Shown here piece by piece: positions 1-8,809 of a stretch of DNA of 64,000 bases (the first letter of the stretch is position 1; each line of letters opens with the position of its first letter). The stretch covers positions 1,795,830-1,859,829 of the forward strand of contig NZ_KL448323.1 in the NCBI RefSeq assembly GCF_000709345.1, written 5' to 3'. Source of the DNA: Polaromonas glacialis (lineage in GTDB: Bacteria; Pseudomonadota; Gammaproteobacteria; Burkholderiales; Burkholderiaceae_C). The translations under genes and the position numbers were made by a program. The notes below the pieces were generated by a model. The model ran no database searches. It saw only the letters and a list, made by a program, of their open reading frames with translations, and was not told where the DNA came from.

Positions 1-287
1 TCGGCCACCAGCAGCGCCAGGCGCCTGGCATTGATCGCTTCGGCGTCCCAGGCAGCCTCAGACAGGAAAAACTGCAGCCGCTGCACCTGCGCTGCCTGGG
101 CCTGGACGAGAGGCTCGGCGCCGACCAGCGCGGTCAGTGTCTTGGACCGGTCTCGCGGCAGCAGCAAGCCCGACAGGTAGGTGCGAAAGCCATGGCGCTG
201 GGCCGGCGTCTTGAGCAAGGGATCGAACTGCACCGCGTAAGCCTCCAATGGTCCTGGTGCAGGAGGACATGAAAGACGAGCAGACAT
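1..287 (-). CDS. IS701-family transposase, N-terminal part (cut by window edge)
   Basis: The frame is open from the ATG at 287 to the window edge (95 residues), with a strong AGGAGG ribosome site 8 bases upstream. The N-terminus carries the YLSGLLLPRDRSKTLTAL and RLQFFLSEAAWDAEAINARR blocks that I associate with the start of IS701-family DDE transposases. The catalytic domain would lie outside the window, so I cannot say whether the gene is intact. It points away from the ISAzo13-like element next to it, and together with the IS66 scrap it makes the first 2 kb a cluster of mobile DNA. Confidence 0.75.
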   Translation of the reverse strand, partial: MSARLSCPPAPGPLEAYAVQFDPLLKTPAQRHGFRTYLSGLLLPRDRSKTLTALVGAEPLVQAQAAQVQRLQFFLSEAAWDAEAINARRLALLVA

Positions 288-350
288 GATCTGGACCCTC
301 CTGTCACTTGGACAGAACAGGGGATGAAATGGTTCAACAAACTACCGCTA

Positions 351-1737
351 GGCACTCAGCAGCAAACAAAATAGCATTACAGGCGTATACGGTTTTGAGC
401 AGTATTAATAATGACTCCTGTTGCAGAAGGAGTCGATCATGTCTTCTTTCACTGTACATGCATGCAAATGTCAAAAGTGCCTGTCGGACTTGCCGCATCC
501 GGACCAAAGCTATCACCATCAAATCAACGTTTTCATAAGCCGCCTGAACGAGCCGCAGAGGCGGTGGTTTGCCGCACTCGAAGCGGGCCGGATGGGTCAC
601 GGCGGACGACGTCTGGTTTCGCAGATCACCGGCTTGAGCTTGATGACCATCCGGCGCGGCGAGAAGGAGTTGCAAGCCGATCTGGCACCATGCTCGCGCA
701 CGCAGCTGCGTGCTCCCGGCGGAGGGCGACCTACGCTTCAGACGCGCGATCCAGTGCTCGAGCCTGCGCTGGAGGAGCTTTTGGCAAGCGAGACAGCAGG
801 CGACCCGATGGGTCAGCGGGCGATGGCAAAACGCAGCTCGCTGCAGCACCTCAGTAGCAAACTGGCTGAAGCCGGACACCCCGCCAGCCGGCCCACGATT
901 GCCAAGCTTCTTCGGCAAAAGGGCTACTCGCCCAAACGCAATGCACGGCGCGCCAACGCACGCAGTTCACCACCAGAGCGCAATATGCAGTTCGAGCATA
1001 TTGCTGAAAAACGCAACGACTTTCAAGCAGCGGGCGATCCCATCATCAGTGTAGACACTAAAAAAAAGAGCTGATCGGCAACTTCAAAAACAACGGGTGC
1101 ACCTGGTGCAAAAACGCCGAGCCGGTACTGATCCACGATTGGCCGCAGGACGCTACTGGACAAGCTGTCCCATACGGCATTTACGACGTGACGGCCAACG
1201 CTGGCTTTGTCTGCGTGGGCGACTGTTTCGACACGCCGCGCTTTGCAGTCGACGCCATCGTCGATTGGTGGGCCATGATAGGAAGACGATGCTATGGGCA
1301 AGCACGCAGACTCTTGATCCTGGCCGATGCAGGCGGCTCCAACACCTGTCGCTCGCGCGTGTGGAAAGCCCAGTTGCAAGAGCAATTGTGCGACGCATGC
1401 GGCCTGGAGGTGACGGTATGCCACTACCCCACTGGTTGCTCCCAGTGGAATCCGATCGAACATCGCCTCTTTAGTTACATCAGCATGAATTGGGCAGGCG
1501 TGCCACTGCGCACGTTTGAGACGATGCTCAATTACATCGCTGGCACGGTGACAAAGGCTGGATTGAAGGTGCGTGCCCTGCTCAAACGGGGCGGCAACGA
1601 AATCGGTGAGCGCATTTCAGATGAACAAATGCGCGCTCTTGATCTTGAAGCCGATGCCGTATGCCCGAAGTGGAACTACACGCTGCGCCCGCGTCACGGC
1701 AGCATAAAAAACTGCAATGTTATTTATTGCTGAGTGC
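351..1737 (+). mobile_element. ISAzo13-like insertion sequence
   Basis: The element is bounded by imperfect terminal inverted repeats. The left end reads GGCACTCAGCAGCAAAC and the right end, reverse complemented, reads GCACTCAGCAATAAATAAC. A TA dinucleotide sits directly outside each end (349-350 and 1738-1739), which could be a target duplication but is too short to prove it. It carries one transposase read in two frames. The stop codon of the second frame lies inside the right inverted repeat. Confidence 0.7.
439..1733 (+). CDS. ISAzo13-family transposase, needs a -1 frameshift
   Basis: Translation starts at the ATG at 439 behind AGAAGGAG. The first frame ends in ISVDTKKKS and a stop at 1072-1074. 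The protein continues in the -1 frame as ELIGNFKNNG and then AVPYGIYDVTANAGFVCVG, the conserved catalytic part of ISAzo13-type transposases. The break sits in a run of eight A (1060-1067), which in the zero frame forms the classical slippery heptamer A AAA AAG. A programmed -1 frameshift is therefore more likely than decay, since both halves are otherwise open with no other stop. The NPIEHRLFSYIS block near 1450 is typical of the family C-terminal catalytic glutamate region. Confidence 0.75.
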
Positions 1738-1740
1738 TAA

Positions 1741-2080
1741 GTGTGTGAAGTCGCGCAATACGGCCCGGACGTGCGGGCGCTGGCGATGCATCTGACGCAG
1801 GGCCAGTTCCTGCCCTTTGCGAGCGCGGACGAACTCATCAAAGACCTGTAGGGGCTGTGCATTTCGCCAGCCACGCTGGTGCAGTGGGTGCATGAGGCGG
1901 CGCAGGCGCTGGCGCCCACGCGGCAGGCTATCGTGTAAAGCGTGCATGCGGCAGCGGTGGTGCATGTCGATGACTCGGGCCTGCGCGTGGCGTCTCGCCT
2001 ACAGTGGCTTCATACGGCCGCCACGGCTACCCACATCTGGTACGGGGTACATCCCAAGCGGGGCATGCAAGCCTTGAATA
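1741..2080 (+). pseudogene. IS66-family transposase (TnpC) remnant
   Basis: One frame reads EVAQYGPDVRALAMHLTQGQ, then DELIKDL, a TAG stop, GLCISPATLVQWVHEAAQAL, a TAA stop, and VHVDDSGLRVASRLQWLHTA. This is the middle of an IS66 TnpC protein, including the first catalytic aspartate block (DDSGLRV). Two in-frame stops and missing ends show that it is dead. It begins directly after the right end of the ISAzo13-like element, so that element may have truncated it. Confidence 0.75.
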
Positions 2081-2130
2081 GGCCTACTCGGGCAAGTTGC
2101 CTAGAGATTGCCTAAAAGCGCCATAAAAGA

Positions 2131-2163
2131 AAAAACCCAACTATCAAATTGATAGCAGGGTTT
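2131..2163 (-). terminator. Rho-independent terminator after tRNA-His
   Basis: Read on the minus strand, AAACCC and CTATCAA pair with TTGATAG and GGGTTT, and the stem is followed by TTTTTTCTTTT. It lies 13 bases beyond the 3' end of the tRNA-His gene and would end the ppiD/tRNA-His transcript. Confidence 0.65.
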
Positions 2164-2175
2164 CTTTATAAACAC

Positions 2176-2252
2176 TGGGGTGGCTGATGGGGCTCGAACC
2201 CACGACAACAGGAATCACAATCCTGGACTCTACCAACTGAGCTACAGCCACC
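2176..2252 (-). tRNA. tRNA-His (anticodon GTG)
   Basis: The minus strand gives a 77-base cloverleaf starting GGTGGCTGTAGCTCAG, with anticodon loop ATTGTGATT, T-loop GGTTCGAGCC and an encoded 3' CCA. The extra 5' G (G-1), paired with C73, is the identity element of tRNA-His. It lies 35 bases downstream of ppiD on the same strand. Confidence 0.95.
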
Positions 2253-2287
2253 GGAGAATCTAATTATAGCGGCAAAGAGAGCGTGAT

Positions 2288-4222
2288 TTACCTGCCTGGG
2301 GCAGCTTGCGCATTTTGCTGGTTAACTACAGGCTTTGCAACGAGTATTTCTGCCTTGAAGCGATCCTTCAGACCGTTGTAGTAAGCCAGCGTTTCGGCAG
2401 ATGTCCACTGTTGGCCGTACTGGTTGCGCTCTTGCTTGACTGCGTCGTCAGCCGGCGGATCACGTGACACGACCTTGTTGACCATGACGACTGCATAGCC
2501 CTGAGCCTCCAGGTCAATGCCTGCAAAAGAGGGCAAAGCGCTTGCATCGGCACGCAGCGCAGCATCGACAAGCGCCGCCGGCAACTGCTGGCTCTGTTCA
2601 CGCGACACAAGTATCGGCGCGGCCAGGGACGCGGTAGCAGGTGCTGCCTTCCAGGCCGCAAGCTTGGCCGTTCCGTCCTTGCGGGCTTCTTCGGCACCGT
2701 GCTGCACCAGCCAGCGCTGGCGCACGCTGACTTTAACCTCGGCCAAAGGCAAGGTTCGCGCCGGGGTGTATTGAACGATTCGCCCTGACACCAACTGGTT
2801 GGAACCTACTTCAACGGCTTCGGTATTACGTTTTTTCTCGATTGAATCAGGCGAGAACAGCGCATTGAGAAACTTGGCATTGGCCAACGGACCGGCTACG
2901 CCTGCAACTGGCTGACGCAATACATTGCCAGCGGTTTTAATTTCCAGTTTCAATCGATCCGCCACCGGCTTCAAACTGTCTGACTGCTCGTACACGCCAT
3001 TTGAAAAAGCTTCAGCAGTTTCAGAGAATTTCTTTTGTGCTTGCTGCTTCTTCAGGTCCACTTCAAGCGTGGACTTCATTTCTTCAAAACTGCGTTGTTT
3101 GGGCACCTTGATGTCGGTCAGCTTGATGATGTGGTATCCAAAATCAGACGCGACCACATCGCTGATGTCACCTTTGTGCATCGAAAAAACAGCGTCTTCG
3201 AATGGCTTGACCATGGCACCCTTGCCAAAAAAGTCAAGATCGCCACCGCTGGGCGCGGAACCCGGATCCTGGGAGTTTTTTCGGGCCAAGTCAGCAAAGC
3301 TATCTGGGGCTTTTCGAACGCTTGCAAGCAGTGCCTCGGCTTTGGCCTTCGCCTCCTCGCGCTGTGCGGCCGGTGCGCTGACTGGAGCAGTAATCAGGAT
3401 GTGGCTGGCGCGACGCTCTTCCGCGCCAGTCAACTGCCTGGCATTCTGCTCGTAATACGTCCTGAGGTCCGCTTCATTGATCGCAATACCCTTTGTCACC
3501 GTGTCGAGGTCGAGCAGAACGTACTCGATGCTGGCTTGCTCAGGCGCCTGGAAAAGTTTTTCATTGGCCTTGTAGAACTGCTCGATATCGGACTCCGAGG
3601 GGCTCAGCTTTGCGGCGTAATCAGCAGCATTGAAACGCGCAAGCTGGATCTCCCGCTTTTCAAAAAAAGCGTTCAATGCGAGGTCAGCCGCCACACTGGA
3701 ACCCAGGCCGCTGCCAGTCACACCCGCCAGCACCTGACGCCGGGACAGGTCAGACCGCACATTGGCTTCAAACATTTCGGGGCTCAAACCCTGAGCGCCG
3801 AGCAACTGGCGATAGCGCTCCATGTCAAGCGAACCATCGGCGCGGCGCAAGCCAGCAATCTCGGGGCTGCTCTGCAATTCGCGCGCAAGATGCTGGTCGC
3901 TGGTGGAAAGCTTGAGCTTTTCAGCAGCCACGGCAATGACGCGGTCACGAACCATGCGCTCTAGCGTGGCATAGCGCGCTTCGGGGGTATCGAGCAGTTT
4001 TGCATCTAGCGTCGGCATGGAAGAGCGCAGACGGTCAACTTCGCCGAGATGCGCACGATCCCACTCAGGCTGGGTGATCTCGACTCCATCCACCTTGGCC
4101 ACCACACGGCCCTTTTCGGCGGAAGGGTTGCTGTTCATGCCAACCAATATGAAGGACGGCACGATCAGCAAAAACAGCAACGCCATTGTCCACTTGGTGT
4201 GCTTGCGAATGAAATCAAACAT
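2288..4222 (-). CDS. ppiD: PpiD/SurA-type periplasmic peptidyl-prolyl isomerase
   Basis: The 644-residue product starts with a short cytoplasmic tail and one membrane helix (MALLFLLIVPSFILVGM, residues 13-29), as in PpiD, which is anchored in the inner membrane and helps outer-membrane proteins fold in the periplasm. A SurA_N-like helical domain follows, then a parvulin rotamase domain at about residues 265-370, with RASHILI near its start and GGDLDFFGKGAMVKPFE in the middle. Length is typical. AGGA precedes the ATG. It follows the hup/tRNA-Val unit, from which it is separated by a terminator, so it should have its own promoter. Confidence 0.93.
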   Translation of the reverse strand: MFDFIRKHTKWTMALLFLLIVPSFILVGMNSNPSAEKGRVVAKVDGVEITQPEWDRAHLGEVDRLRSSMPTLDAKLLDTPEARYATLERMVRDRVIAVAAEKLKLSTSDQHLARELQSSPEIAGLRRADGSLDMERYRQLLGAQGLSPEMFEANVRSDLSRRQVLAGVTGSGLGSSVAADLALNAFFEKREIQLARFNAADYAAKLSPSESDIEQFYKANEKLFQAPEQASIEYVLLDLDTVTKGIAINEADLRTYYEQNARQLTGAEERRASHILITAPVSAPAAQREEAKAKAEALLASVRKAPDSFADLARKNSQDPGSAPSGGDLDFFGKGAMVKPFEDAVFSMHKGDISDVVASDFGYHIIKLTDIKVPKQRSFEEMKSTLEVDLKKQQAQKKFSETAEAFSNGVYEQSDSLKPVADRLKLEIKTAGNVLRQPVAGVAGPLANAKFLNALFSPDSIEKKRNTEAVEVGSNQLVSGRIVQYTPARTLPLAEVKVSVRQRWLVQHGAEEARKDGTAKLAAWKAAPATASLAAPILVSREQSQQLPAALVDAALRADASALPSFAGIDLEAQGYAVVMVNKVVSRDPPADDAVKQERNQYGQQWTSAETLAYYNGLKDRFKAEILVAKPVVNQQNAQAAPGR

Positions 4223-4265
4223 CTTCGAATTTCCTGTATGACGGCCCGGGCAGGCATAACAACGG

Positions 4266-4296
4266 AAAAAGGCGAACCCCGGTTCGCCTTTTTTTT
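4266..4296 (-). terminator. Terminator after tRNA-Val (bidirectional shape)
   Basis: GGCGAACC (4271-4278) pairs with GGTTCGCC (4281-4288), with A-runs on one side and T-runs on the other, so it can work in either direction. On the minus strand it ends the hup/tRNA-Val transcript just before ppiD. Confidence 0.85.
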
Positions 4297-4302
4297 AGTG
4301 GG

Positions 4303-4378
4303 TGGTGGGTGCTGACGGACTCGAACCGCCGACCTACGCCGTGTAAAGGCGCTGCTCTACCAACTGAGCTAAGCACCC
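4303..4378 (-). tRNA. tRNA-Val (anticodon TAC)
   Basis: The minus strand gives a 76-base cloverleaf starting GGGTGCTTAGCTCAG, with anticodon TAC inside CTTTACACG, T-arm GGCGGTTCGAGTCC and an encoded CCA. It lies 18 bases after the HU gene and ends at a strong terminator, so the two are probably co-transcribed. Confidence 0.95.
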
Positions 4379-4396
4379 CACTTTAAAAATATTACA

Positions 4397-4669
4397 TCAG
4401 TTCAACGCATCCTTGAGCGCTTTGCCTGGACGGAATTTAGGAACCTTTGCTGCCTTGATTTTAATCGCATCACCCGTCCGGGGGTTGCGCCCCGTCCGGG
4501 CGGCACGTTTGCCAACAGCAAAAGTGCCAAAGCCCACCAAAGACACTGAGCCTCCTTTTTTCAGCGTGGCCTTCACCGCGCTGATGGTGGACTCCAGGGC
4601 ACGCGTTGCCGCAGCCTTGGAAATGTCTGCATTCTGGGCAATGTGCTCAATCAGTTCAGTCTTGTTCAC
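4397..4669 (-). CDS. hup: DNA-binding protein HU
   Basis: HU is a histone-like dimer that bends and compacts DNA in the nucleoid. From the GTG at 4669 the product is 90 residues, the normal HU length, beginning [18 protein letters not shown]. It contains the signature [18 protein letters not shown], and the beta-arm carries the RNPRTGD tip that intercalates into DNA. An in-frame GTG three codons upstream (4678) is possible, but the GAGGTG ribosome site at 4676-4681 overlaps it and is well placed for 4669. I cannot tell hupA from hupB. Confidence 0.93.
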   Translation of the reverse strand: MNKTELIEHIAQNADISKAAATRALESTISAVKATLKKGGSVSLVGFGTFAVGKRAARTGRNPRTGDAIKIKAAKVPKFRPGKALKDALN

Positions 4670-4781
4670 AAAAAGCACCTCGTTATTTGATCAGTTGTTC
4701 TGGTTGGCTTGATATCCGTTTCCGCAGCACACGGCAGTTCGGTTTCGGCAGTAGCAGCAGGACAGCTTGGTTTCTGAATCC

Positions 4782-4811
4782 ATTAAAGCCATGGACTTCC
4801 CCAGCTGTCAA
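4782..4811 (-). promoter_or_regulatory. Candidate sigma-70 promoter for HU
   Basis: On the minus strand TTGACA (4806-4811) is followed after 18 bases by TTTAAT (4782-4787). This would give a leader of roughly 100 bases before the HU start. Only the two boxes support it. Confidence 0.4.
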
Positions 4812-4881
4812 CATGGCGCAAGTATTTAAGCTCTTGAGCGGAATTCTAGCTTTGTTTTGGCAAATTCTGATTTTGTTGCCG

Positions 4882-4905
4882 AGCATGAACTTTAATTTTC
4901 ATGCT
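4882..4905. terminator. Hairpin behind the tartrate dehydrogenase gene
   Basis: AGCATGAA (4882-4889) and TTCATGCT (4898-4905) form a perfect 8-bp stem with an 8-base loop, 15 bases past the stop of the dehydrogenase gene. There is no clear T-run, so its strength as a terminator is uncertain. Confidence 0.4.
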
Positions 4906-4920
4906 TGACAACGCGAGATT

Positions 4921-6027
4921 TCACCCTTTGGCCAGCACTTGCGCGATGGCTTTTCCAACGTCCGCCGTACCCGCATGCCCCCCCAGATCGGGCGTGCGTG
5001 GCGCACCGCCCTGGTCGCTGAGAACCTGTTCGATGGCTGCAAGAACGCCGTCATGGGCGTCCTTGTGTCCCAAAAATTCCAGCATCATGGCACCGCACCA
5101 GATCTGTCCGATGGGATTGGCAATGCCGCGCCCGGCAATGTCCGGCGCCGAGCCATGAACAGGCTCGAACAGCGAAGGAAACTTGCGCTCCGGATTGAGG
5201 TTGGCGCTCGGTGCAATGCCGATGGTGCCTGTGCAGGCAGGACCCAGGTCGCTCAGGATGTCGCCAAACAGGTTGCTCGCCACCACCACGTCGAAAAATT
5301 CCGGCCGCTGGACAAAATGGGCGGTCAGGATGTCGATGTGAAACTTGTCGAGCTGTATGGCCGGATAGTTTTTCGCCATCTCGGCAACACGCTCGTCCCA
5401 ATAAGGCATGGAGATGGAAATACCGTTGGATTTGGTCGCGCTGGTCAGATGCTTTTTGGGCCGTGTCTGCGCCAGTTCAAACGCGAATTTCAGCACCCGA
5501 TCGACGCCGATACGCGTAAACACCGACTCCTGCAGCACAAACTCCCGCTCGGTGCCGGGAAACGCCTTGCCGCCGATGCTGGAGTATTCGCCCTCGGTGT
5601 TTTCACGCACGATGTAGAAATCAATCTCGCCGGGTTGGCGCGGGCTGCCGTCGCGCCGAACGACCGGCGCGATGATGCCAGGCATGAGGCGCGCGGGCCG
5701 CAGATTGATGTACTGGTCGAATTCGCGGCGGAACAGCAGCAGCGAGCCCCAGAGCGAGACATGGTCGGCGATCTTGTCGGGCCATCCCACCGCGCCAAAA
5801 TAGATCGCATCATGCCCGCCAATCTGGTCTTTCCAGTCGTCGGGCAGCATCTTGCCGTGCTTTTCAAAATAATCCCAGCTGGAAAAATCGAAGTGGTCGA
5901 ACTGCAGGTCAATGCCGTACTTGACCGCTGCGGCCTCCATCACACGGATGCCTTCAGGCATCACTTCCTTACCGATGCCATCGCCCGCGATGACCGCGAT
6001 TCTTTTTTTGCCGGTTGTTTGACTCAT
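4921..6027 (-). CDS. Tartrate dehydrogenase / D-malate dehydrogenase family protein
   Basis: The 368-residue protein belongs to the isocitrate/isopropylmalate dehydrogenase fold, in the tartrate dehydrogenase branch (NAD-dependent oxidation or decarboxylation of tartrate or D-malate). Visible motifs are AVIAGDGIGKEVMPEG at the start, NLRPARLMPG, ENTEGEYSSIGG, the substrate lysine region TSATKSNGI, and ASNLFGDILSDLG with the metal-binding aspartates. I chose the ATG at 6027 because AAAGGA precedes it and the family start follows directly; the 73 residues readable upstream are not family sequence. A LysR gene is divergent across 254 bases, the usual arrangement for a substrate-induced enzyme and its regulator. 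The exact substrate cannot be read from the sequence. Confidence 0.88.
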   Translation of the reverse strand: MSQTTGKKRIAVIAGDGIGKEVMPEGIRVMEAAAVKYGIDLQFDHFDFSSWDYFEKHGKMLPDDWKDQIGGHDAIYFGAVGWPDKIADHVSLWGSLLLFRREFDQYINLRPARLMPGIIAPVVRRDGSPRQPGEIDFYIVRENTEGEYSSIGGKAFPGTEREFVLQESVFTRIGVDRVLKFAFELAQTRPKKHLTSATKSNGISISMPYWDERVAEMAKNYPAIQLDKFHIDILTAHFVQRPEFFDVVVASNLFGDILSDLGPACTGTIGIAPSANLNPERKFPSLFEPVHGSAPDIAGRGIANPIGQIWCGAMMLEFLGHKDAHDGVLAAIEQVLSDQGGAPRTPDLGGHAGTADVGKAIAQVLAKG

Positions 6028-6244
6028 GATGTTTTCCTTTGGTTCAGTTTTTGAAAATTTCGAACGCCTGCGCCAGTCCCCATGCCGGAGCCTCTTTCGC
6101 AAAAGAGTGTTCCTTCGGTACGGTTTTTTCGGAAGCACCGCTGGCGCGTTCCTGCCACAGACATGGATCAGCCTTGAATTTTTAGCGGTCCGCGCATGCA
6201 ACAGCCTGGCGAAATTTTGTCGCAATAAAGCAGATGCTTCAAGC

Positions 6245-6266
6245 AATAATTAAGCAATTGATTATT
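6245..6266. promoter_or_regulatory. Possible LysR-type operator
   Basis: AATAAT (6245-6250) and ATTATT (6261-6266) form a perfect inverted repeat with a 10-base spacer in the divergent control region, 15 bases before the LysR start. The position suits autoregulation. It does not show the exact T-N11-A spacing, so this is a weak call. Confidence 0.3.
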
Positions 6267-6281
6267 TCCATAAAGGCAGGA

Positions 6282-7244
6282 ATGGAACGCAGCGATCTGG
6301 AACTGGTGGTGGCAATACGCGATCATGGCAGCTTGTCGGCAGCCGCGCGCAGCCTGGATCTGGCAGCGCCGGTGGTCACCAAACGGCTCGCGGCACTTGA
6401 AGTACGGCTGGGCCAGCGGCTATTTCAGCGGACCACCCGGCGTGTCAGCCCCACGGCCGAGGGCGAAGCCGTTTACGAACGGGCATTGGCGTTGCTGCAA
6501 GGCTTCGGCGCGCTGGAGGCCGAGCTTCAGGAACGCAAGGCCGAGCCGACCGGGCTGATACGGCTGGCAGCGACTTTCGGCTTTGGGCGCCTGTGGCTGG
6601 GGCCGGCGCTGGCCCTGTTCCAGGAACGCTACCCGCGCATCGACGTCCAGTTGCAGCTTACCGAGCAACTGCCGGACCTTGCTGGCGAAGGATTTGACGG
6701 CGCCATCTGGTTATGGTCAGTACAGGGCCGACAGGCGGCGCACTGGGTTTCACGCCGGCTGGCGCGCAACCTGCGCGTACTGGTGGCCGCGCCCGGCTAT
6801 CTCGGGCGGCATGGCTTGCCGGCCACGCTGGATGCCTTGCGGGACCATGCCTGCCTGATCGTGCACGAAAACGGCCATACCCAGAGCCAGGGCTTCGATA
6901 CCTGGATGCTGCACAAAGGCAACAGCAAGACACCCGAAGCAGTCAGGGTGCGGGGTCCGCTGTCAAGCAACTCGGGGGAACTGGTGCGCGACTGGTGCCT
7001 GGACGGGCGCGGCATCATGCTGCGCAGCCTGTGGGATATCGCGCCCTGCCTGGCCTCTGGCCAGCTGGTACGGGTGCTGGAAGACTATGCGATGCCGGAC
7101 GCCGATATTCACTGGCTGGCACCTTACCGCCCGGATTCGCCCCGGCGCATCCGGCTGCTGATCGACTTTCTGGTTGCGCAATTTCAAGATGAGCCCTGGA
7201 AAACTACGCGGCCTGCGGCTTCGCGGGCCGCACCACCAAGCTGA
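6282..7244 (+). CDS. LysR-family transcriptional regulator
   Basis: The 320-residue protein has the N-terminal winged helix-turn-helix (residues 1-60: GSLSAAARSLDLAAPVVTKRLAALE, then RLFQRTTRRVSPTAEG) followed by a periplasmic-binding-like effector domain. AAGGCAGGA precedes the ATG at 6282; an upstream TTG or ATG would add 16 residues outside the family pattern. It is divergent from the tartrate/D-malate dehydrogenase gene, and a DmlR-like role in inducing that gene is the natural inference. Its 3' end overlaps the 3' end of the convergent exporter gene by 41 bases. Confidence 0.88.
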   Translation: MERSDLELVVAIRDHGSLSAAARSLDLAAPVVTKRLAALEVRLGQRLFQRTTRRVSPTAEGEAVYERALALLQGFGALEAELQERKAEPTGLIRLAATFGFGRLWLGPALALFQERYPRIDVQLQLTEQLPDLAGEGFDGAIWLWSVQGRQAAHWVSRRLARNLRVLVAAPGYLGRHGLPATLDALRDHACLIVHENGHTQSQGFDTWMLHKGNSKTPEAVRVRGPLSSNSGELVRDWCLDGRGIMLRSLWDIAPCLASGQLVRVLEDYAMPDADIHWLAPYRPDSPRRIRLLIDFLVAQFQDEPWKTTRPAASRAAPPS

Positions 7245-8133
7245 CGCCCAAGGCCGTGAGCGCCGTGCCGGCTACGGTCGCCAGCGTGATGGATTCGCCA
7301 AACAGCACCCAGGCCATCACGGCCGTGGTGGGCGGCACCAGGTAAAGCAGGCTGGTGACCGCAGTGGCCGCGCCGCGCTGGATCAGCAGGTACAGCAGCG
7401 AACTGCCGCCCAGCGTCAGCGCCAGCACCGACCAGGCCATGGCGCCGATGAATTCAGTGTTCCAGACGATCGCCTCGGTTTCCATGAAGGAAAACGGCAG
7501 CGTGACCAGCAGCGCGGCGGCCAGCTGGATCGCATTGGCGGTGCGCACGTCGGTCGGCTGGACAAAGTGTTTCTGGTACAGGGTTCCCACGGTGATGCAG
7601 ATCAAGGCAAATACCGTAGCGCCCAGCGTTAGCACGGTCACTTCGCTGCCAGTGCCGAACTTGCGGGCCACCACCAGCAGCAAGCCGCCCAGCCCCAGGA
7701 CCAGACCGGCCCATTGGCGGGCTGTGACCTGGACCTGCGGCGCAACACCGGGGGCTGATGCGCCGGGCGAGCCGGCCCATGACAGCCACAAGGCGGTGAT
7801 GACCGGCTGCAGCCCGACAACCAATGCCGCCAGTCCAGACCCCATGCCGGCCTTGACCGCCACCCACACGCCGCCCAGGTAACCGGCATGCATCAGCACC
7901 CCGGTGACCGCGAGATGCAACCACTGCTGGCGCCCGCGCGGCCAGCGCGCGCGGCTGAACCGGATCCACAACAGGAAACAGGCAATGGAAAACGAATAGC
8001 GCAGCACCAGGAAGGTCAGCGGCGGCGCATACGGCAGTCCAAACTTGGCGACGATGAAGCCGGTGCTCCAGATCAGCACGAACACGGCGGGCATGGCGCG
8101 GATCAGTGCGCTCGAAGATGACGAAGAACTCAA
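7204..8133 (-). CDS. EamA/DMT-family transporter
   Basis: The product (309 residues from the TTG at 8133) has about ten hydrophobic helices arranged as two EamA repeats, the first opening with FVLIWSTGFIVAKFGLPYAPPLTF. Such proteins are inner-membrane exporters of metabolites or amino acids; the substrate is unknown. The start is unsure: the TTG gives an unusual poly-serine N-terminus, while the internal ATG at 8094 (MPAVFVLIWSTGF) fits family members better, though neither has a clear ribosome site. It sits 24 bases downstream of pgsA on the same strand. Confidence 0.82.
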   Translation of the reverse strand: MSSSSSSSALIRAMPAVFVLIWSTGFIVAKFGLPYAPPLTFLVLRYSFSIACFLLWIRFSRARWPRGRQQWLHLAVTGVLMHAGYLGGVWVAVKAGMGSGLAALVVGLQPVITALWLSWAGSPGASAPGVAPQVQVTARQWAGLVLGLGGLLLVVARKFGTGSEVTVLTLGATVFALICITVGTLYQKHFVQPTDVRTANAIQLAAALLVTLPFSFMETEAIVWNTEFIGAMAWSVLALTLGGSSLLYLLIQRGAATAVTSLLYLVPPTTAVMAWVLFGESITLATVAGTALTALGVSLVVRPAKPQAA

Positions 8134-8157
8134 GAGCAGCCCGCTTGGAAAAAAAGA

Positions 8158-8724
8158 TTATTTGGCCCGCGCACGAATTTCAGGAATCGCTTTTTGCAGG
8201 TAATAGACCATCGACCAGACCGTCAGGATGGCCGACAGCCAGATCAGCCAGGTGCCCCACACCGGCGTGTTGATGATGCCGAACAGGCGGCCGTCGTAGA
8301 GCAGAAAGGGAATGGCGATCATCTGCACCGTGGTCTTGACCTTACCCAGCATGTGAACCGCCACGCTGCGCGACGCGCCGATCTGGGCCATCCACTCGCG
8401 CAACGCCGAAATGGCGATTTCGCGGCCGATGATGATGAGCGCCACGAACACATCGGCGCGCTGCAGATGCACCAGCACCAGCAGCGAGGCGCAGACCAGG
8501 AATTTGTCGGCCACCGGGTCCAGGAAAGCACCGAAGGATGATGTCTGGTTGAGTTTTCGGGCCAGAAAACCATCAAGCCAGTCGGTGGCGGCAAACACGA
8601 CGAACATCACCGTGGCGATCAGATTGCGTTCCGCAGCAGGAATGTCGAGGTAGAAAACCCCCACGATTAGCGGAATTGCCACAATCCGCGTCCAGGTCAT
8701 GATGGTGGGGATGGTCAGGAACAT
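8158..8724 (-). CDS. pgsA: CDP-diacylglycerol-glycerol-3-phosphate 3-phosphatidyltransferase
   Basis: This membrane enzyme makes phosphatidylglycerophosphate, the committed step to phosphatidylglycerol and cardiolipin. The 188-residue product contains the complete CDP-alcohol transferase motif, with DWLDG, ARKL, GAFLD and PVADK in the required spacing at about residues 58-84, and several membrane helices. I place the start at the ATG at 8724 (MFLTIPTIMTWTRI), where family similarity begins. It lies 85 bases behind uvrC on the same strand, a conserved uvrC-pgsA order. The cardiolipin synthase at 15333-16817 would use its downstream product. Confidence 0.93.
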   Translation of the reverse strand: MFLTIPTIMTWTRIVAIPLIVGVFYLDIPAAERNLIATVMFVVFAATDWLDGFLARKLNQTSSFGAFLDPVADKFLVCASLLVLVHLQRADVFVALIIIGREIAISALREWMAQIGASRSVAVHMLGKVKTTVQMIAIPFLLYDGRLFGIINTPVWGTWLIWLSAILTVWSMVYYLQKAIPEIRARAK

Positions 8725-8809
8725 GGCACCGATTTTGGCACGCGCGGCAGACCCGCTGCGTAAGCGCTGCGGCCGACCTGTGCGCCGCAGGCTGCGCCGT
8801 GGCGCGCCG

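Noticed and set aside
2176..4378. tRNA-His and tRNA-Val as integration sites of an island
   Set aside because: Both tRNA genes are complete, no duplicated tRNA end is visible and no integrase lies nearby in the window.
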